In this document: piece by piece, positions 52,856-62,582 of the stretch
Layout: each line of letters starts with the position of its first letter
Numbering within the stretch: the first letter of the stretch is position 1
Assembly: GCA_030430575.1 (NCBI GenBank)
Contig: JAUIKF010000018.1
Coordinates: 1-64,000 of the forward strand
Direction: 5' to 3'
DNA from: Bacteroidia bacterium
GTDB lineage: Bacteria; Bacteroidota; Bacteroidia; J057
Length of the DNA: 64,000 bases
Program-made: the position numbers and the translations under genes
Notes under the pieces: model-generated
The model's database searches: none
What the model was told of the DNA's origin: nothing
Seen by the model: the letters and a program-made list of their open reading frames with translations, nothing else

Positions 52856-54958
52856 ATGAAAACTTCACCTATCCTTTTACTTCTCCTTATTTCTAGTGGA
52901 ATATGGACAACCCTTTCAGCACAATTGGTCCTTTTTACGCCTACCGACACCGCGATATGTGCAGAAGATCCTACCACCTTCACCAATCATTATCCCAACC
53001 TCGCAGGATATACCTACAACTGGGACTTTGGAGATTCGACCTACAGTCAGGCGAGTGGTAACGCCATACATTCCTATAGCCAGCTAGGGACAGCGGTTCC
53101 TTCCCTTACAATTACCGGAGATTCCTTCCTATATTTCTTAAAAAGCGTTAAGATCCTCGCTATTCCCAATGATTTTATTGGAGGATTCGATTTTCGTCCT
53201 GATCTATACATTCGTGTAAAAGATGCATCCGGGAGTACTATTATCAGCACGCCTAAAGGCACACACAATCACTCCCTCCCCAAAACCTTTGGAGGATATA
53301 ATAAGGTATTGGGGCTACAAAATTATGTGATCCATGTCTATGAATATGACAGAGCTACCTCAGATGAGCATTCGAGCGTCAGTTTCAGCATGCCCATAGG
53401 GAATGGCACTGCCACGAGCTCTGACGGCCTCACCGTCAGTTGGGTCATCGATTCGATTCCCCTGACGCCCTATGCCAAAACCATCCAGGTTTTACCTCCA
53501 CTCGCCAAGCCTCAGCTCATCGCAGGGAGCACCACGACTTTCTGTGGCAGCCCCACTGTTCCCCTTCGATCCACTGTCCCACAGGGCCTACAGATTTTTT
53601 GGCGTCGCAATGGCGTCGATATTCCAGGGGCTACAGACAGCACTTATCTGCCTACCCAGACGGGGTACTACCAATCCGTTGCGACAAACGGCTCCTGTAA
53701 AAGGGCTTCGGATAGCGTATTAATCACGATTAATCCACTTCCTGCCCCCCAGATCACTGCTTCTGGCCCACTCACCTTATGTGATTCAGGCACAGTCGCG
53801 CTAGCTGTAGATTCTGTGGCAGGGTTTGTGTATCAATGGTATCAGGGCAATCAATTGATCCCTGGTGCTTCCCAGCACAAGTACACGGCCCAAAATAGTG
53901 GCGACTACCATATCGCCGTGACTGACACCAACGGCTGCATGGGGACTTCAACAGCAACTGCTTTTCGCATATATGCTTCTTCCCTTCAAGCGACGATCTC
54001 TTCTGCTACAGGACGAGCGGCTGTCTGCCAGGGAGACACCTTACAACTGGAAGCCACGAGGGGCTTAGGGCTGACTTACCAGTGGTTTTACGCGGGAACG
54101 ACAGTTTCCAATGCCACACACGTACATCTTTCTGCGACAGATTCTGGCGCTTACCAAGTCATCGTCACAGACCCTTCGGGATGTGGTCTGGACACATCAG
54201 ATGTCTTTCGGGTAAGCTTATTGCCAGCTCCTCCTACCCCTTTGATCTCAGCCTTAGATCCTACTGACTTGTGTGAAGGGGAAGCTGTATTGTTAACAGG
54301 GCAAGCGGCTACAGGGATGAAGTATCAGTGGGCAAAGGATCAAGTAAATCTGGCAGGAGAAAAGGATACTACCTATTTAGCTTCAACTGCTGGGGCATAT
54401 TCCCTGACCATTACAGACACTGCTGGCTGTATGGCCACTTCTCTCCCCCTTATCGTGACGGAAATTCCTTCTCCGATGACACCAACGATCATCCGTCAGA
54501 ACGATACCTTAATAGCTACTCCGGTAGATTTGAACTTGACGTACCAATGGTTTTTAGATGGAACCCTTATTCCTAACGATACCAACCACTATCACCTTCC
54601 TTCAACTACTGGTGCTTTTACCGTAACAGCCATTTCTCCAGAAGGGTGTGAAAGCGATATTTCTACTGCATTTTCTACGGTGAGTATTTCGGATAAAAAA
54701 GTAAAAAAGGCTTTTACCCTGTACCCAAATCCTACCACTGGTACCAGCTGGTTGCAAGTCCCTGCATCTATATCTGGAAAACTTGAAGTAACGGTCTATG
54801 ACCTCCAAGGTCGATTGATGACCCAACAGTCTCTTGAGTCAATGACTGGCAATACGTATCGATTGGAACTTGACGCACTCCGCCAAGGGCATTATATCAT
54901 CGTCCTTTCTCAGGAAAATCAGCACCTTGGGTCGACGAAGGTGTGGAAGAAAGACTAG
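52856..54958 (+). CDS. Secreted PKD/Ig-like repeat protein with T9SS sorting domain
   Basis: A 700-residue surface protein. ATG 52856 gives a clean signal peptide (MKTSPILLLLLISSG); an upstream in-frame TTG at 52808 is less likely. Residues about 30-100 are a PKD domain (YTYNWDFGDSTYSQASG). Then come about five Ig-like repeats of the type ...GLTYQWFYAGTTVSNAT..., each with C-x-G-x-x-x-x-L and Y-Q-W, then a type A T9SS tail (FTLYPNPTTGTSWLQV ... GHYIIVLSQENQ). An adhesin or matrix protein role is likely (inferred). Confidence 0.85.
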   Translation: MKTSPILLLLLISSGIWTTLSAQLVLFTPTDTAICAEDPTTFTNHYPNLAGYTYNWDFGDSTYSQASGNAIHSYSQLGTAVPSLTITGDSFLYFLKSVKILAIPNDFIGGFDFRPDLYIRVKDASGSTIISTPKGTHNHSLPKTFGGYNKVLGLQNYVIHVYEYDRATSDEHSSVSFSMPIGNGTATSSDGLTVSWVIDSIPLTPYAKTIQVLPPLAKPQLIAGSTTTFCGSPTVPLRSTVPQGLQIFWRRNGVDIPGATDSTYLPTQTGYYQSVATNGSCKRASDSVLITINPLPAPQITASGPLTLCDSGTVALAVDSVAGFVYQWYQGNQLIPGASQHKYTAQNSGDYHIAVTDTNGCMGTSTATAFRIYASSLQATISSATGRAAVCQGDTLQLEATRGLGLTYQWFYAGTTVSNATHVHLSATDSGAYQVIVTDPSGCGLDTSDVFRVSLLPAPPTPLISALDPTDLCEGEAVLLTGQAATGMKYQWAKDQVNLAGEKDTTYLASTAGAYSLTITDTAGCMATSLPLIVTEIPSPMTPTIIRQNDTLIATPVDLNLTYQWFLDGTLIPNDTNHYHLPSTTGAFTVTAISPEGCESDISTAFSTVSISDKKVKKAFTLYPNPTTGTSWLQVPASISGKLEVTVYDLQGRLMTQQSLESMTGNTYRLELDALRQGHYIIVLSQENQHLGSTKVWKKD

Positions 54959-54965
54959 GAAAAGA

Positions 54966-55068
54966 GATTGCAGAATATCGAACAAGGAATGTAGATTTAA
55001 GAAAGGAAAGAAACCTCTTCACTTCGACATTCCTTGTTCATCAATCATCAATCTGCAATCTGCAATCT
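54966..55068. repeat. Nested inverted repeats between convergent genes
   Basis: Inner arms GAACAAGGAATGT (54981-54993) and ACATTCCTTGTTC (55027-55039); outer arms AGATTGCAGA (54966-54975) and TCTGCAATCT, which occurs twice (55052-55061 and 55059-55068). Probable bidirectional terminator with a duplicated arm. Confidence 0.55.
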
Positions 55069-55071
55069 TTC

Positions 55072-57168
55072 CTACCGTAACAGCGTCACCGTCCCCGCAT
55101 GTTGCTCCACCTCAGTCGTGACTTGCGGATCGCCTACAAATTCGATTTGGTAATAGTACACGCCAGCGGCGCAATTGGCGCCGCCACAAGTCCCGTCCCA
55201 TGCCTGATCCATGGCCTCAGACATAAAGACTTGATGGCCCCAGCGGTCATAGACGCGCATCTGGAAGCGCGTTGGGCGGCAAGTATAGGAGATATCCCAT
55301 TGGTCATTGCTCCCGTCTTGGTTGGGGGTGAAAACATTGGAAATGGAGAGGATGCAATCGCAATTGGCCTCGGTGACGACCAGGTCATCTGAGAAGACGC
55401 CGCAGGCATTGGTGGCGGTGAGGGTATAGGTCCCTGGCTCGGTCAACAACCATTGTGCTCCAGGCGTGCCATCTTGCCATTTATAGCTGGTAAGCCGCTG
55501 TTCAGAGACCGCAATCTGGCGAGTCGAGTCAGGGCATAAGCCTTGCACAGGTCCCAAGTCAAATGCCGCAGGCGTAGCATAAGCGACGATCTTCTTAGCC
55601 GTGCTAGTTCCGCATTCGTTTGTAACAAATACCTCATATATGCCCTCCTCCTTCACGGTGTAAGTAGGAGCAGTCGTACTGTCTTGCCAAAGATAACTCA
55701 CTCCTTTGCCCAAAGTAGTCACATCCAGAATCAGTTCTGTGCCCTCACAGACAATTGTATCTGGGCCGATATTGAGTTGCGGCTTACCGTTTACAGTGAC
55801 CGCCTGCGTAGTAGTATCTACCGTTCCATTTTTGTATTGACGAATCAACTGTACCGAATAGGTACCCGGTTCAGAAAAAATATGCCGAGGGGTAAAGGAT
55901 TGAGATACATTGGAAGGACCTCCTGAAGGATCGGCAAAGTCCCATTTCACTTGATCTACTATCCCCGCATCATCAAAATTGAAAAATAAAGCCCCTTCTG
56001 CACATTCATTGTACACGTTAAATGCAGGCACCGTCAAATAGCCTCCATACATGACAGGAAGGCCCAACCCACAAATCTTGCGCTTAAGATAAATACCATC
56101 TAACACAAAGTCGCAGGCTGCTCCCAGGCGATTGGGATGATTGATGACGGCAAGGTGATCCTGACGCCAGCGAGCGATATAGAGCTTGCCGTCAGGCCCT
56201 AGTTGAATGGCCCCTGGGCCGTCAGTAGGAACCGTACCAAGCTCCACAGTAGAAGCGAGGATATCAGCAGCACTGCCTGCTTCCAAATCCAATTGGTATA
56301 CTTTTCCAAAATACTCACGGGTACTGGCGTAGAGCTTGGTACCATCTGGCGAGAAGGCCAATCCATAGACATGGTATTTGAAGTCCAGGCTGAGAGGATT
56401 GGAAATCACCCCTGTATTGGCATCAAAGTCAAACAGCTCGATGATGCCATCTTCGAAAATCGTAACGGCGAGTTTGCGGCCATTTAAGGTGTGTGCCATC
56501 TGGCCCTGGGCATTTTTCTCATGCATAGCATTCATCGCTGCAGGAAATACGCCCGCATGAACTGACCCCACCTTGCTGCTGACAGGCGTATCGGCGACAC
56601 CGTCTTGGTTGACAAGGTAAGCGTGAAATACATCCGATTCATATTCATGACCGATCACCCATATATCACAGCCATTGGCGTGGGGAATGGCTGCCATTTT
56701 TTCGCAAGAAGGTCGGAAGAGTGGAATATTTCGAGCAATTACGTCCCCTTTTCCCCCATCTAGCGACATATCCACTACAGAGTAGCTAAAAGCTCCAAAA
56801 TTTTCCCCCACGCCTCCAGCAGTGAAGACAAAATAAAAATCAGGAGATTCTGGGACAGGTACGATAAGCCCTGACTGCGTAGTAGTGGAATGCCCTGACA
56901 AGCCACGGCCATTGGGCATGACTTCGTGGTCGCGGTTGTAAACGACGCTACCTCCTGTATAAAATAGCAAGTTGCCTTGCCCATCACATACCGCGGAGCT
57001 AGACTCTTGGGAAGAAAGCTGGCCTCGCTTGGTAGAATAGGCCGTCCCACTGACAAAGTCAATCCCCGCCCTCACCCCAAAATACCATTGAGTGCCTTCT
57101 TTTTGGGCGTGGAGCATGAAACAGGGCAAGATCACAAGGCAGGAAAGGAGCCAAATACGCATGTTCAT
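55072..57168 (-). CDS. Surface protein with PKD domain and gliding-motility-type C-terminal domain (T9SS type B)
   Basis: A 698-residue exported protein: signal peptide 1-21, beta-propeller-like N-terminal part (about 22-380: LYASTREYFGKVYQLDLEAGS), a PKD domain (about 395-470: VKWDFADPSGGPSN...HIFSEPGTYSVQLI), Ig-like segments, and a C-terminal gliding-motility-associated domain (ISNVFTPNQDGSNDQWDI ... FQMRVYDRWGHQVFMS...WDGTCGGANCAAGVYYYQI). This domain is the T9SS type B signal. It has a Bacteroidota promoter box at 57195. Function unknown. Confidence 0.87.
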   Translation of the reverse strand: MNMRIWLLSCLVILPCFMLHAQKEGTQWYFGVRAGIDFVSGTAYSTKRGQLSSQESSSAVCDGQGNLLFYTGGSVVYNRDHEVMPNGRGLSGHSTTTQSGLIVPVPESPDFYFVFTAGGVGENFGAFSYSVVDMSLDGGKGDVIARNIPLFRPSCEKMAAIPHANGCDIWVIGHEYESDVFHAYLVNQDGVADTPVSSKVGSVHAGVFPAAMNAMHEKNAQGQMAHTLNGRKLAVTIFEDGIIELFDFDANTGVISNPLSLDFKYHVYGLAFSPDGTKLYASTREYFGKVYQLDLEAGSAADILASTVELGTVPTDGPGAIQLGPDGKLYIARWRQDHLAVINHPNRLGAACDFVLDGIYLKRKICGLGLPVMYGGYLTVPAFNVYNECAEGALFFNFDDAGIVDQVKWDFADPSGGPSNVSQSFTPRHIFSEPGTYSVQLIRQYKNGTVDTTTQAVTVNGKPQLNIGPDTIVCEGTELILDVTTLGKGVSYLWQDSTTAPTYTVKEEGIYEVFVTNECGTSTAKKIVAYATPAAFDLGPVQGLCPDSTRQIAVSEQRLTSYKWQDGTPGAQWLLTEPGTYTLTATNACGVFSDDLVVTEANCDCILSISNVFTPNQDGSNDQWDISYTCRPTRFQMRVYDRWGHQVFMSEAMDQAWDGTCGGANCAAGVYYYQIEFVGDPQVTTEVEQHAGTVTLLR

Positions 57169-57194
57169 AAGTCTATTCAGGATAAAATAAGCCG

Positions 57195-57202
57195 CAAAGA
57201 TA
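57195..57202 (-). promoter_or_regulatory. -7 promoter box TATCTTTG
   Basis: On the minus strand, TATCTTTG matches the Bacteroidota -7 consensus TAnnTTTG, 27 nt upstream of the ATG at 57168. A TTTG partner at the ideal spacing is not clear. Confidence 0.5.
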
Positions 57203-57302
57203 ACTTTTTTCTACCAGTTTTTTGTCGGGCAAAAATCATTCTGCGAAACACATCCCATCCCTACCTCCTTTCACGTGATTTTGTGAGGCTTTGCGAGCAA
57301 AA

Positions 57303-58322
57303 TCACCCCCACACCTTGGTACCTTCGGTACAGTTCTGACAGATGTCAATCGCCTCCCGCGATTGTAAGAGCAGGTCGCGGAACGCGTCATAGGCTTCAC
57401 TCCGCCAGATTGTTGAAAAATCTGTCTCCATCAGGCTGCCCATCTCATATTGGGCATCCTTGTCAAAGCAGCAAGGCAAGACCTTGCCGTCCCACGTGAT
57501 CTCCGCCCCTTGCCAAAGCTTCCAGCACTGGTTGAGGAGCTTGTTTTTGAGGCGATACGTGCCATCTGCTTGACGGGCATAACGACTGTACTTGTCCTGA
57601 TCAGGAATCAGGGAACTGCCCTGCTCATAATCGTAGATTTGAGCCGTTTTGAGGGCAACTTTGTCCACCCCCAACTCTTTTCCCCACGCCTGTATTTCTG
57701 GAATTTGATGCTCATTGGGTTTCACGACCAGAAACTGGATTACGATAAATGGCGTCAATGACTTCAGCTCTTCTCGTGCAGCGACGAGTCGTTTTACCCC
57801 TTCACGCACGCGCTCCAATCTGCCCCCTACACGATAGGATTCGTACGTCTCCTGGGTAGTCCCATCGATAGAGATGATGACTTCTGAGAGACCACTTTCG
57901 ACTGTCTGGCGGGCTTTCGCCTCGGTGAGGTAATGCCCATTGGTGCTGGTAGCGGTATAGATGCCGTGCTGACTGGCATAGGCTGCCATATCGAGAAACT
58001 GCTTGTGTAGATAGGGTTCTCCTTGGAAGTACAGGAGAAGGTAGACAAGGTCGTGGTGGAGCTGATCCACCACAGATTGGAAGAGGGCGAGGTCCGCCAT
58101 GCCCGTAGGGCGTGTGAAGCTGCGAAGGCCCGAAGGGCATTCGGGGCAGCGCAGATTGCACGAGGTCGTCGGTTCAAAACCGATTTTGAAGGGCATACCG
58201 CGATGATGGGAGCGCCCTTTCCACCGGGAATAATGATACGAAGTATATATCTGAAGAAAGTTCCAGACTTTCCTGAAACTGAGGCTGCGCGCCATCAGGC
58301 GTACTTTGCGGAGGTGTAACAT
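57303..58322 (-). CDS. Radical SAM/SPASM domain protein
   Basis: A 339-residue iron-sulfur enzyme. The radical SAM cluster motif is CNLRCPEC (C55, C59, C62), followed by TSTNGHYLT and IISIDGTTQETYE. A C-terminal SPASM domain has NQCWKLW, LPCCFD and CQNC, binding auxiliary clusters. Typical roles are peptide or small-molecule modification; no precursor peptide was noticed beside it. The ATG at 58322 lies only 9 nt after a -7 box, so ATG 58295 (MARSLSF) is a reasonable alternative. Confidence 0.88.
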   Translation of the reverse strand: MLHLRKVRLMARSLSFRKVWNFLQIYTSYHYSRWKGRSHHRGMPFKIGFEPTTSCNLRCPECPSGLRSFTRPTGMADLALFQSVVDQLHHDLVYLLLYFQGEPYLHKQFLDMAAYASQHGIYTATSTNGHYLTEAKARQTVESGLSEVIISIDGTTQETYESYRVGGRLERVREGVKRLVAAREELKSLTPFIVIQFLVVKPNEHQIPEIQAWGKELGVDKVALKTAQIYDYEQGSSLIPDQDKYSRYARQADGTYRLKNKLLNQCWKLWQGAEITWDGKVLPCCFDKDAQYEMGSLMETDFSTIWRSEAYDAFRDLLLQSREAIDICQNCTEGTKVWG

Positions 58323-58330
58323 AGCTGCGC

Positions 58331-58338
58331 CAAAGGTA
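58331..58338 (-). promoter_or_regulatory. -7 promoter box TACCTTTG
   Basis: Exact Bacteroidota -7 box on the minus strand, 9 nt from the annotated ATG at 58322 and 36 nt from ATG 58295. It either implies leaderless translation or supports the downstream start. Confidence 0.5.
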
Positions 58339-58366
58339 CAGGCTTTGCAGCAATTTTTTAAATGTG

Positions 58367-58421
58367 TAATTTTCGGGCTATTGCGACGGACTAAAGCCCT
58401 GTCGCAATAGCCCGAAAATTA
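58367..58421. repeat. 21-bp-arm inverted repeat in a divergent promoter region (REP-like)
   Basis: Arms of 21 nt (58367-58387 and 58401-58421) are perfectly complementary around a 13-nt loop, containing GGGCTATTGCGAC and GTCGCAATAGCCC. It lies between the divergent genes starting at 58322 and 58503, where no terminator is needed. The form resembles REP/MITE-type repeats built on the GCGAC...GTCGC core common in Bacteroidota. Confidence 0.6.
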
Positions 58422-58502
58422 ATAAATTGCGCTTTCCCCTATACTTACACACAACACCAGAACCTAAAACATAAAACCCAGAACATAAAACATCTTCCCC
58501 CT

Positions 58503-60410
58503 ATGCGTTCCCCTAGCTTTTTGTGCCTTTTACCCTTATTGTTCCTTCCCTTTCCCGCCCTCGACGCACAGACACCGATCTCCGGCACGATCAATACCTA
58601 TGTCAGCGTCACAGCTACCAACCTCCCCAATAATGCGATGACGGTCTCCTCCGTTGCGGGATTTTCCCTCGGAGATCTGGTCCTTGTGATCCAGATGCAA
58701 GGCGCGTCCATCACCTCATCCCCAGCCAATTCAAGTGCCTACGGAACGATCACTAGCTACGCAGGGGCAGGCTCCTACGACCTGGTCAATATTTGTAGCA
58801 TCAACGGCAATGAATTGACATTTGAGCAAACGCTGGTCAATAACGACTATCACGTCGCAGGCCACATTCAGATCATCAAGGTTCCCCAATACACCCAAGT
58901 AGAAGTTACGGGCACCCTGACAGGCCAAGCCTGGGATGGTAGTACAGGCGGCATCGTGGTACTGATCGCTCATGAGAAACTCACCCTCAGCGCTGACATC
59001 GATATGGATGCCAAAGGCTTTCGGGGTGGGGTGTACCAAAATGACAATACAACTAGCTGCTTCGGAAGAGAATCAGATTATTATTATTCAACAGAGGTCG
59101 AAGGCGGCAAGAAAGGAGAAGGAATCGCAAATTATATCACTGCTAAAGAATACGGTCGTGGTGCCCAAGCCAATGGAGGTGGAGGGGGAAATGATCACAA
59201 TAGCGGCGGCGGAGGGGGAGGCAATGGCGGCGCTGGCGGAATTGGGGGAAAAAATGATGAGCCCAAATTTTGGCTCTGTGACGGGCGAGACCCTGGGGTA
59301 GGGGGCAAATCGCTCACTACAGCCAACCGCCTCTTTATGGGCGGTGGCGGCGGAGCTGGTCATGGAAACAATTTCAACGCCAGCAATGGCGATGGCGGCA
59401 CGAGCGGTGGCAATGGGGGCGGCCTTGTCTTACTGATCGCAGATACCCTGGCCGTAAATGGTAGCGTCACGATCACTGCTGATGGCGTCAGTGCCGCTCA
59501 TAGCAGATATGACGGTGCCGGTGGAGGAGGCGCTGGAGGCAGTATTTTCTTGGCTGTCAATACCTATAGCGGCAGCAATCTCAGTCTTTCCTTGACGGGC
59601 GGAAATGGCGGAAATGCCAGCAATGACAACGATAACAGGTGTTATGGTCCTGGCGGTGGCGGTGCAGGAGGTATGGTCAAAAGTACCAGCAGTTTGCCCG
59701 GGTTTATCTCTCGGAACCTTTCAGGAGGCACGACAGGCGCGACTATTTTTTCGTCTGCCAATAATTGTGATACAGGCGGTTCCAATGGGGGGACGGGGGT
59801 GACAGCAGTAGAAGCTTTGGTGAAAAGTACCACCAATTATCCTTTCTGTAACCTCCTGCCTGTCAGTTGGGGCGAGGTAGGGATAGAACCTGAAGGAATG
59901 AAAGCGAGGCTTCATTGGTCAATTGAAAATGCTTACCAGCATGCCTACTTCACTGTGGAGCGAAGCGCCGATTTCGTCAACTTCGAGGCCATTGCCACGA
60001 TTTCAGCAGCACTTCCTAGGCCAAATGCAGGTGCATTTTCTTGGGTAGATGCGCAGCCTATTACGGGGCAAACAAGCTATTATCGAATTCGACAAGTAGA
60101 TATGAATGGGGCTTTCAGCTTTTCGCCTGTCCTTTCCCTCACCTTAGAAAGCCCATTTACCGCGACCATTTCTCCGAATCCACTGCTTCCCAATCGTCCT
60201 CTGTACTTGACTTATACATTACCAGAAAGTGGGGAATTGGGAATTATGCTAATGGATGGGGTGGGGAGGAAGATTTATGCGAATAGATTTAAACTGATGG
60301 CAGGAAATGGGACCTTGGAATTGCCCTTAAAACTGCCGAAAGGCATGTATTCCCTTCAAGTGTATGCGGGAGAAGCGAAGGTCACGAAGCGATTGGTGGT
60401 AGTGGAATAA
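58503..60410 (+). CDS. Secreted Gly-rich surface protein with T9SS sorting domain
   Basis: A 635-residue exported protein: signal peptide 1-22 (ends LDAQ), a beta-helical-like N-terminal region (about 25-190), then a region rich in Gly runs (GGGGGNDHNSGGGGGGNGG at about 224-242, and FMGGGGGAGHGN, GGGGAGGSI, GGGGAGGM), an FnIII-like domain (about 455-550) and a type A T9SS tail (ISPNPLLPNRPLYL ... GMYSLQVYAGEAK). Gly-rich repeats suggest a structural or adhesive protein; no enzyme motif is seen. Confidence 0.8.
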   Translation: MRSPSFLCLLPLLFLPFPALDAQTPISGTINTYVSVTATNLPNNAMTVSSVAGFSLGDLVLVIQMQGASITSSPANSSAYGTITSYAGAGSYDLVNICSINGNELTFEQTLVNNDYHVAGHIQIIKVPQYTQVEVTGTLTGQAWDGSTGGIVVLIAHEKLTLSADIDMDAKGFRGGVYQNDNTTSCFGRESDYYYSTEVEGGKKGEGIANYITAKEYGRGAQANGGGGGNDHNSGGGGGGNGGAGGIGGKNDEPKFWLCDGRDPGVGGKSLTTANRLFMGGGGGAGHGNNFNASNGDGGTSGGNGGGLVLLIADTLAVNGSVTITADGVSAAHSRYDGAGGGGAGGSIFLAVNTYSGSNLSLSLTGGNGGNASNDNDNRCYGPGGGGAGGMVKSTSSLPGFISRNLSGGTTGATIFSSANNCDTGGSNGGTGVTAVEALVKSTTNYPFCNLLPVSWGEVGIEPEGMKARLHWSIENAYQHAYFTVERSADFVNFEAIATISAALPRPNAGAFSWVDAQPITGQTSYYRIRQVDMNGAFSFSPVLSLTLESPFTATISPNPLLPNRPLYLTYTLPESGELGIMLMDGVGRKIYANRFKLMAGNGTLELPLKLPKGMYSLQVYAGEAKVTKRLVVVE

Positions 60411-60428
60411 GCTAAATGGTATACAGAA

Positions 60429-60461
60429 AGACCCCTGAGGTTTCAAAAACCTCAGGGGTCT
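60429..60461. terminator. Bidirectional intrinsic terminator
   Basis: A perfect 15-bp stem (60429-60443 and 60447-60461) with a 3-nt loop, core ACCCCTGAGG/CCTCAGGGGT. It separates the convergent genes ending at 60410 and 60550. A second short repeat-like string (CCTTCGATAAACTCAGGG) at about 60497-60514 resembles a dispersed genomic repeat. Confidence 0.8.
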
Positions 60462-60549
60462 CTATTATTAGACCAACGCTGGCCAAACGCTCAGACCCTT
60501 CGATAAACTCAGGGCAAGTAATCAGCCATTCAGACTTTCAGACATTGCC

Positions 60550-62121
60550 TTATCTCCGCCTGCGTCTTCGACGCGTAGAACTCACGCCTAGTGCGCCCAG
60601 CAAGCCCCTCGTCAACTCACGCGCGAGCGTACGGCCTACCTGACGGACCATGGTGTTTTTGCTGAGGGTTTCGAGCAAAGAAGGCTCCGCCTTCTGGCCC
60701 GCACGACGAGTTCTTACCTGAGCGGCCGCTTCTTGTTGTTCTCGCAATTCCGCTTGACGCGCCTCTTCTTGGGCGGCCTCTATTTTTTCCACCAAAATCT
60801 CATAAGCACTCTCTGGGTCAATCTCCTTATTATATTTTTGAATCAAATTGGAAGCTGCGATGACATCATCAATTTCATCTTCGGTGAGGATGTCCATGCG
60901 CGACTGGGGCGCACGAAGCATGGTATGTACGAGCGGTGAAGGAATGCCTTTTTCATTCAACACGGTCACGAGTGCCTCTCCAATCCCCATAGAGGTAATC
61001 TGCTCCTCGACATCGTAGTAGTCGGATTCGGGAAAGTTTTGGACTGCCAGTTTGATCGCTTTGCGATCTTTGGCGGTGAAAGCGCGCAAGGCGTGCTGGA
61101 CTTTCATGCCAAGCTGCCCCAGCACATCATTGGGAATATCAGCGGGATTTTGGGTAACAAAAAAGATGCCCACGCCTTTGGAACGGATCAGCTTGATAAT
61201 GGCCTCTAGCTGATCCAATAAGGCATCAGATGCACTTTCGAAGATGAGGTGAGCCTCATCGATAAAGATGACCAGCTTGGGGGCTTCCAGATCCCCTTCT
61301 TCAGGAAAATTTGCATAGATCTCCGCCAATAAGCTCAGCATAAAGGTGGAAAAGAGCTTAGGACGGTCCTGAATATCAGTCAAGCGGAGAATAGAAACGA
61401 TGCCTTTGCCCACCTCATCTATCCGCAACAAATCATCCACATCAAAGGACGTTTCTCCAAAAAACTGCCCTGCTCCTTGCTGCTCTAGTTCGATAATCTT
61501 GCGAATAATCGCGCCCGTAGAAGCCGTCGAGATGCGGCCGTATTCTGCTTCTACTTCCTTTTTGCCTTCATTGGTAAAAAACTGAAGCGTCTTTTTGAAG
61601 TCTTTGAGGTCGATGAGCGGCAATTTGTTGTCGTCACAATATTTGAAAACGACGGAGACGACGCCCGACTGGGTTTCGTTGAGGCTGAGGATTTTGGAAA
61701 AAAGCACAGGGCCAAATTCCGTCACCGTCGCGCGCAAGCGCACGCCAGGCTCATCTGAGAGACTCAGCAACTCCACCGTAGACTCTGACGGTGTAAAGGG
61801 AAAGCCAATGGCTGCATGGCGCTCATCAATCTTCCGATGCCCATCACTGGCTTGGGCGATACCACTCAAGTCCCCTTTGATGTCCATCAATAGCACCGGC
61901 ACGCCTTGCGCCGCCAACTGCTCGGCGATCACCTGCAAGGTCTTGGTTTTACCTGTTCCTGTCGCACCCGCAATCAGTCCATGGCGGTTAAAAGTCTTCA
62001 GCGGGGCTTGTACCAGCGTACCTGTCTGGCATTCGCCACCATACATGGCGCCACCCAGAATCATCGATTGCCCTTCAAAAACGTAGCCCTTGGAAATGGC
62101 TTGTATAAATTTCTCTTTCAT
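60550..62121 (-). CDS. HerA-like (DUF853) ATPase
   Basis: A 523-residue ATPase of the HerA/FtsK superfamily, DUF853 family. Walker A is AGATGTGKTKT (G52-T59), Walker B LVIFIDEAHLIF, with a sensor segment FFVTQNPADIPNDVLGQLG and HALRAFTAKDRKAIK. The C-terminus is a Glu/Arg-rich coiled coil (AQEEARQAELREQQEAAAQ) ending in a run of Arg. DUF853 proteins are widespread and of unclear function, perhaps DNA or protein remodelling. It overlaps the upstream membrane-protein gene by 4 nt. Confidence 0.88.
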   Translation of the reverse strand: MKEKFIQAISKGYVFEGQSMILGGAMYGGECQTGTLVQAPLKTFNRHGLIAGATGTGKTKTLQVIAEQLAAQGVPVLLMDIKGDLSGIAQASDGHRKIDERHAAIGFPFTPSESTVELLSLSDEPGVRLRATVTEFGPVLFSKILSLNETQSGVVSVVFKYCDDNKLPLIDLKDFKKTLQFFTNEGKKEVEAEYGRISTASTGAIIRKIIELEQQGAGQFFGETSFDVDDLLRIDEVGKGIVSILRLTDIQDRPKLFSTFMLSLLAEIYANFPEEGDLEAPKLVIFIDEAHLIFESASDALLDQLEAIIKLIRSKGVGIFFVTQNPADIPNDVLGQLGMKVQHALRAFTAKDRKAIKLAVQNFPESDYYDVEEQITSMGIGEALVTVLNEKGIPSPLVHTMLRAPQSRMDILTEDEIDDVIAASNLIQKYNKEIDPESAYEILVEKIEAAQEEARQAELREQQEAAAQVRTRRAGQKAEPSLLETLSKNTMVRQVGRTLARELTRGLLGALGVSSTRRRRRRR

Positions 62122-62582
62122 ATCAGATATCCTCTTATCTTATTCTCTAATGTTTCAAATGCGACTGGATCTGTCTGTGAATGCCTCGTCAGAGGAATCC
62201 ACTTGCCTGGTTCTACTTCCAGTTCGAGGTGAAAACGGACCTTCTCGCCTTCGGCGGACTCTGTGACGGTGCGTACTTCGCGGACCTGAGACAAGTCATA
62301 CTTCTCAAATCGGACCTTGCCGAGCAAGGGTTCACGATAGATCGATACTTCGCCGCTTTCGCGGTCGAAGGTGCAAAAAGTCTTTTCATTGGCGCGCATC
62401 AGGATCAGGATGCCCCAGCCCATCAGCGCCGCTGCGAAGAAGTAAAAGCGCGTCGCCAGCACAAAGGGCGTCATCCCCCCCAAAATCACCGCTGCTCCCA
62501 CCAAACTGAAACCCAATATGGTGGACATCATCTGCTTCTCGACGAGGACAAGGCGCTTGGCCGTATTTTCTGCTATATCCAT
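62118..62582 (-). CDS. Small membrane protein coupled to the HerA-like ATPase
   Basis: A 154-residue protein with two TM helices near the N-terminus (MMSTILGFSLVGAAVILGG; FYFFAAALMGWGILILM) and a PH-like beta domain (TFCTFDRESGEVSIYRE ... LSQVREVRTVTES ... FHLELEVEPGKWIPL). It is not in a known family I recognise. Its stop overlaps the ATG of the HerA-like gene (ATGA), so the two are cotranslated; it may anchor the ATPase to the membrane. Confidence 0.7.
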   Translation of the reverse strand: MDIAENTAKRLVLVEKQMMSTILGFSLVGAAVILGGMTPFVLATRFYFFAAALMGWGILILMRANEKTFCTFDRESGEVSIYREPLLGKVRFEKYDLSQVREVRTVTESAEGEKVRFHLELEVEPGKWIPLTRHSQTDPVAFETLENKIRGYLI

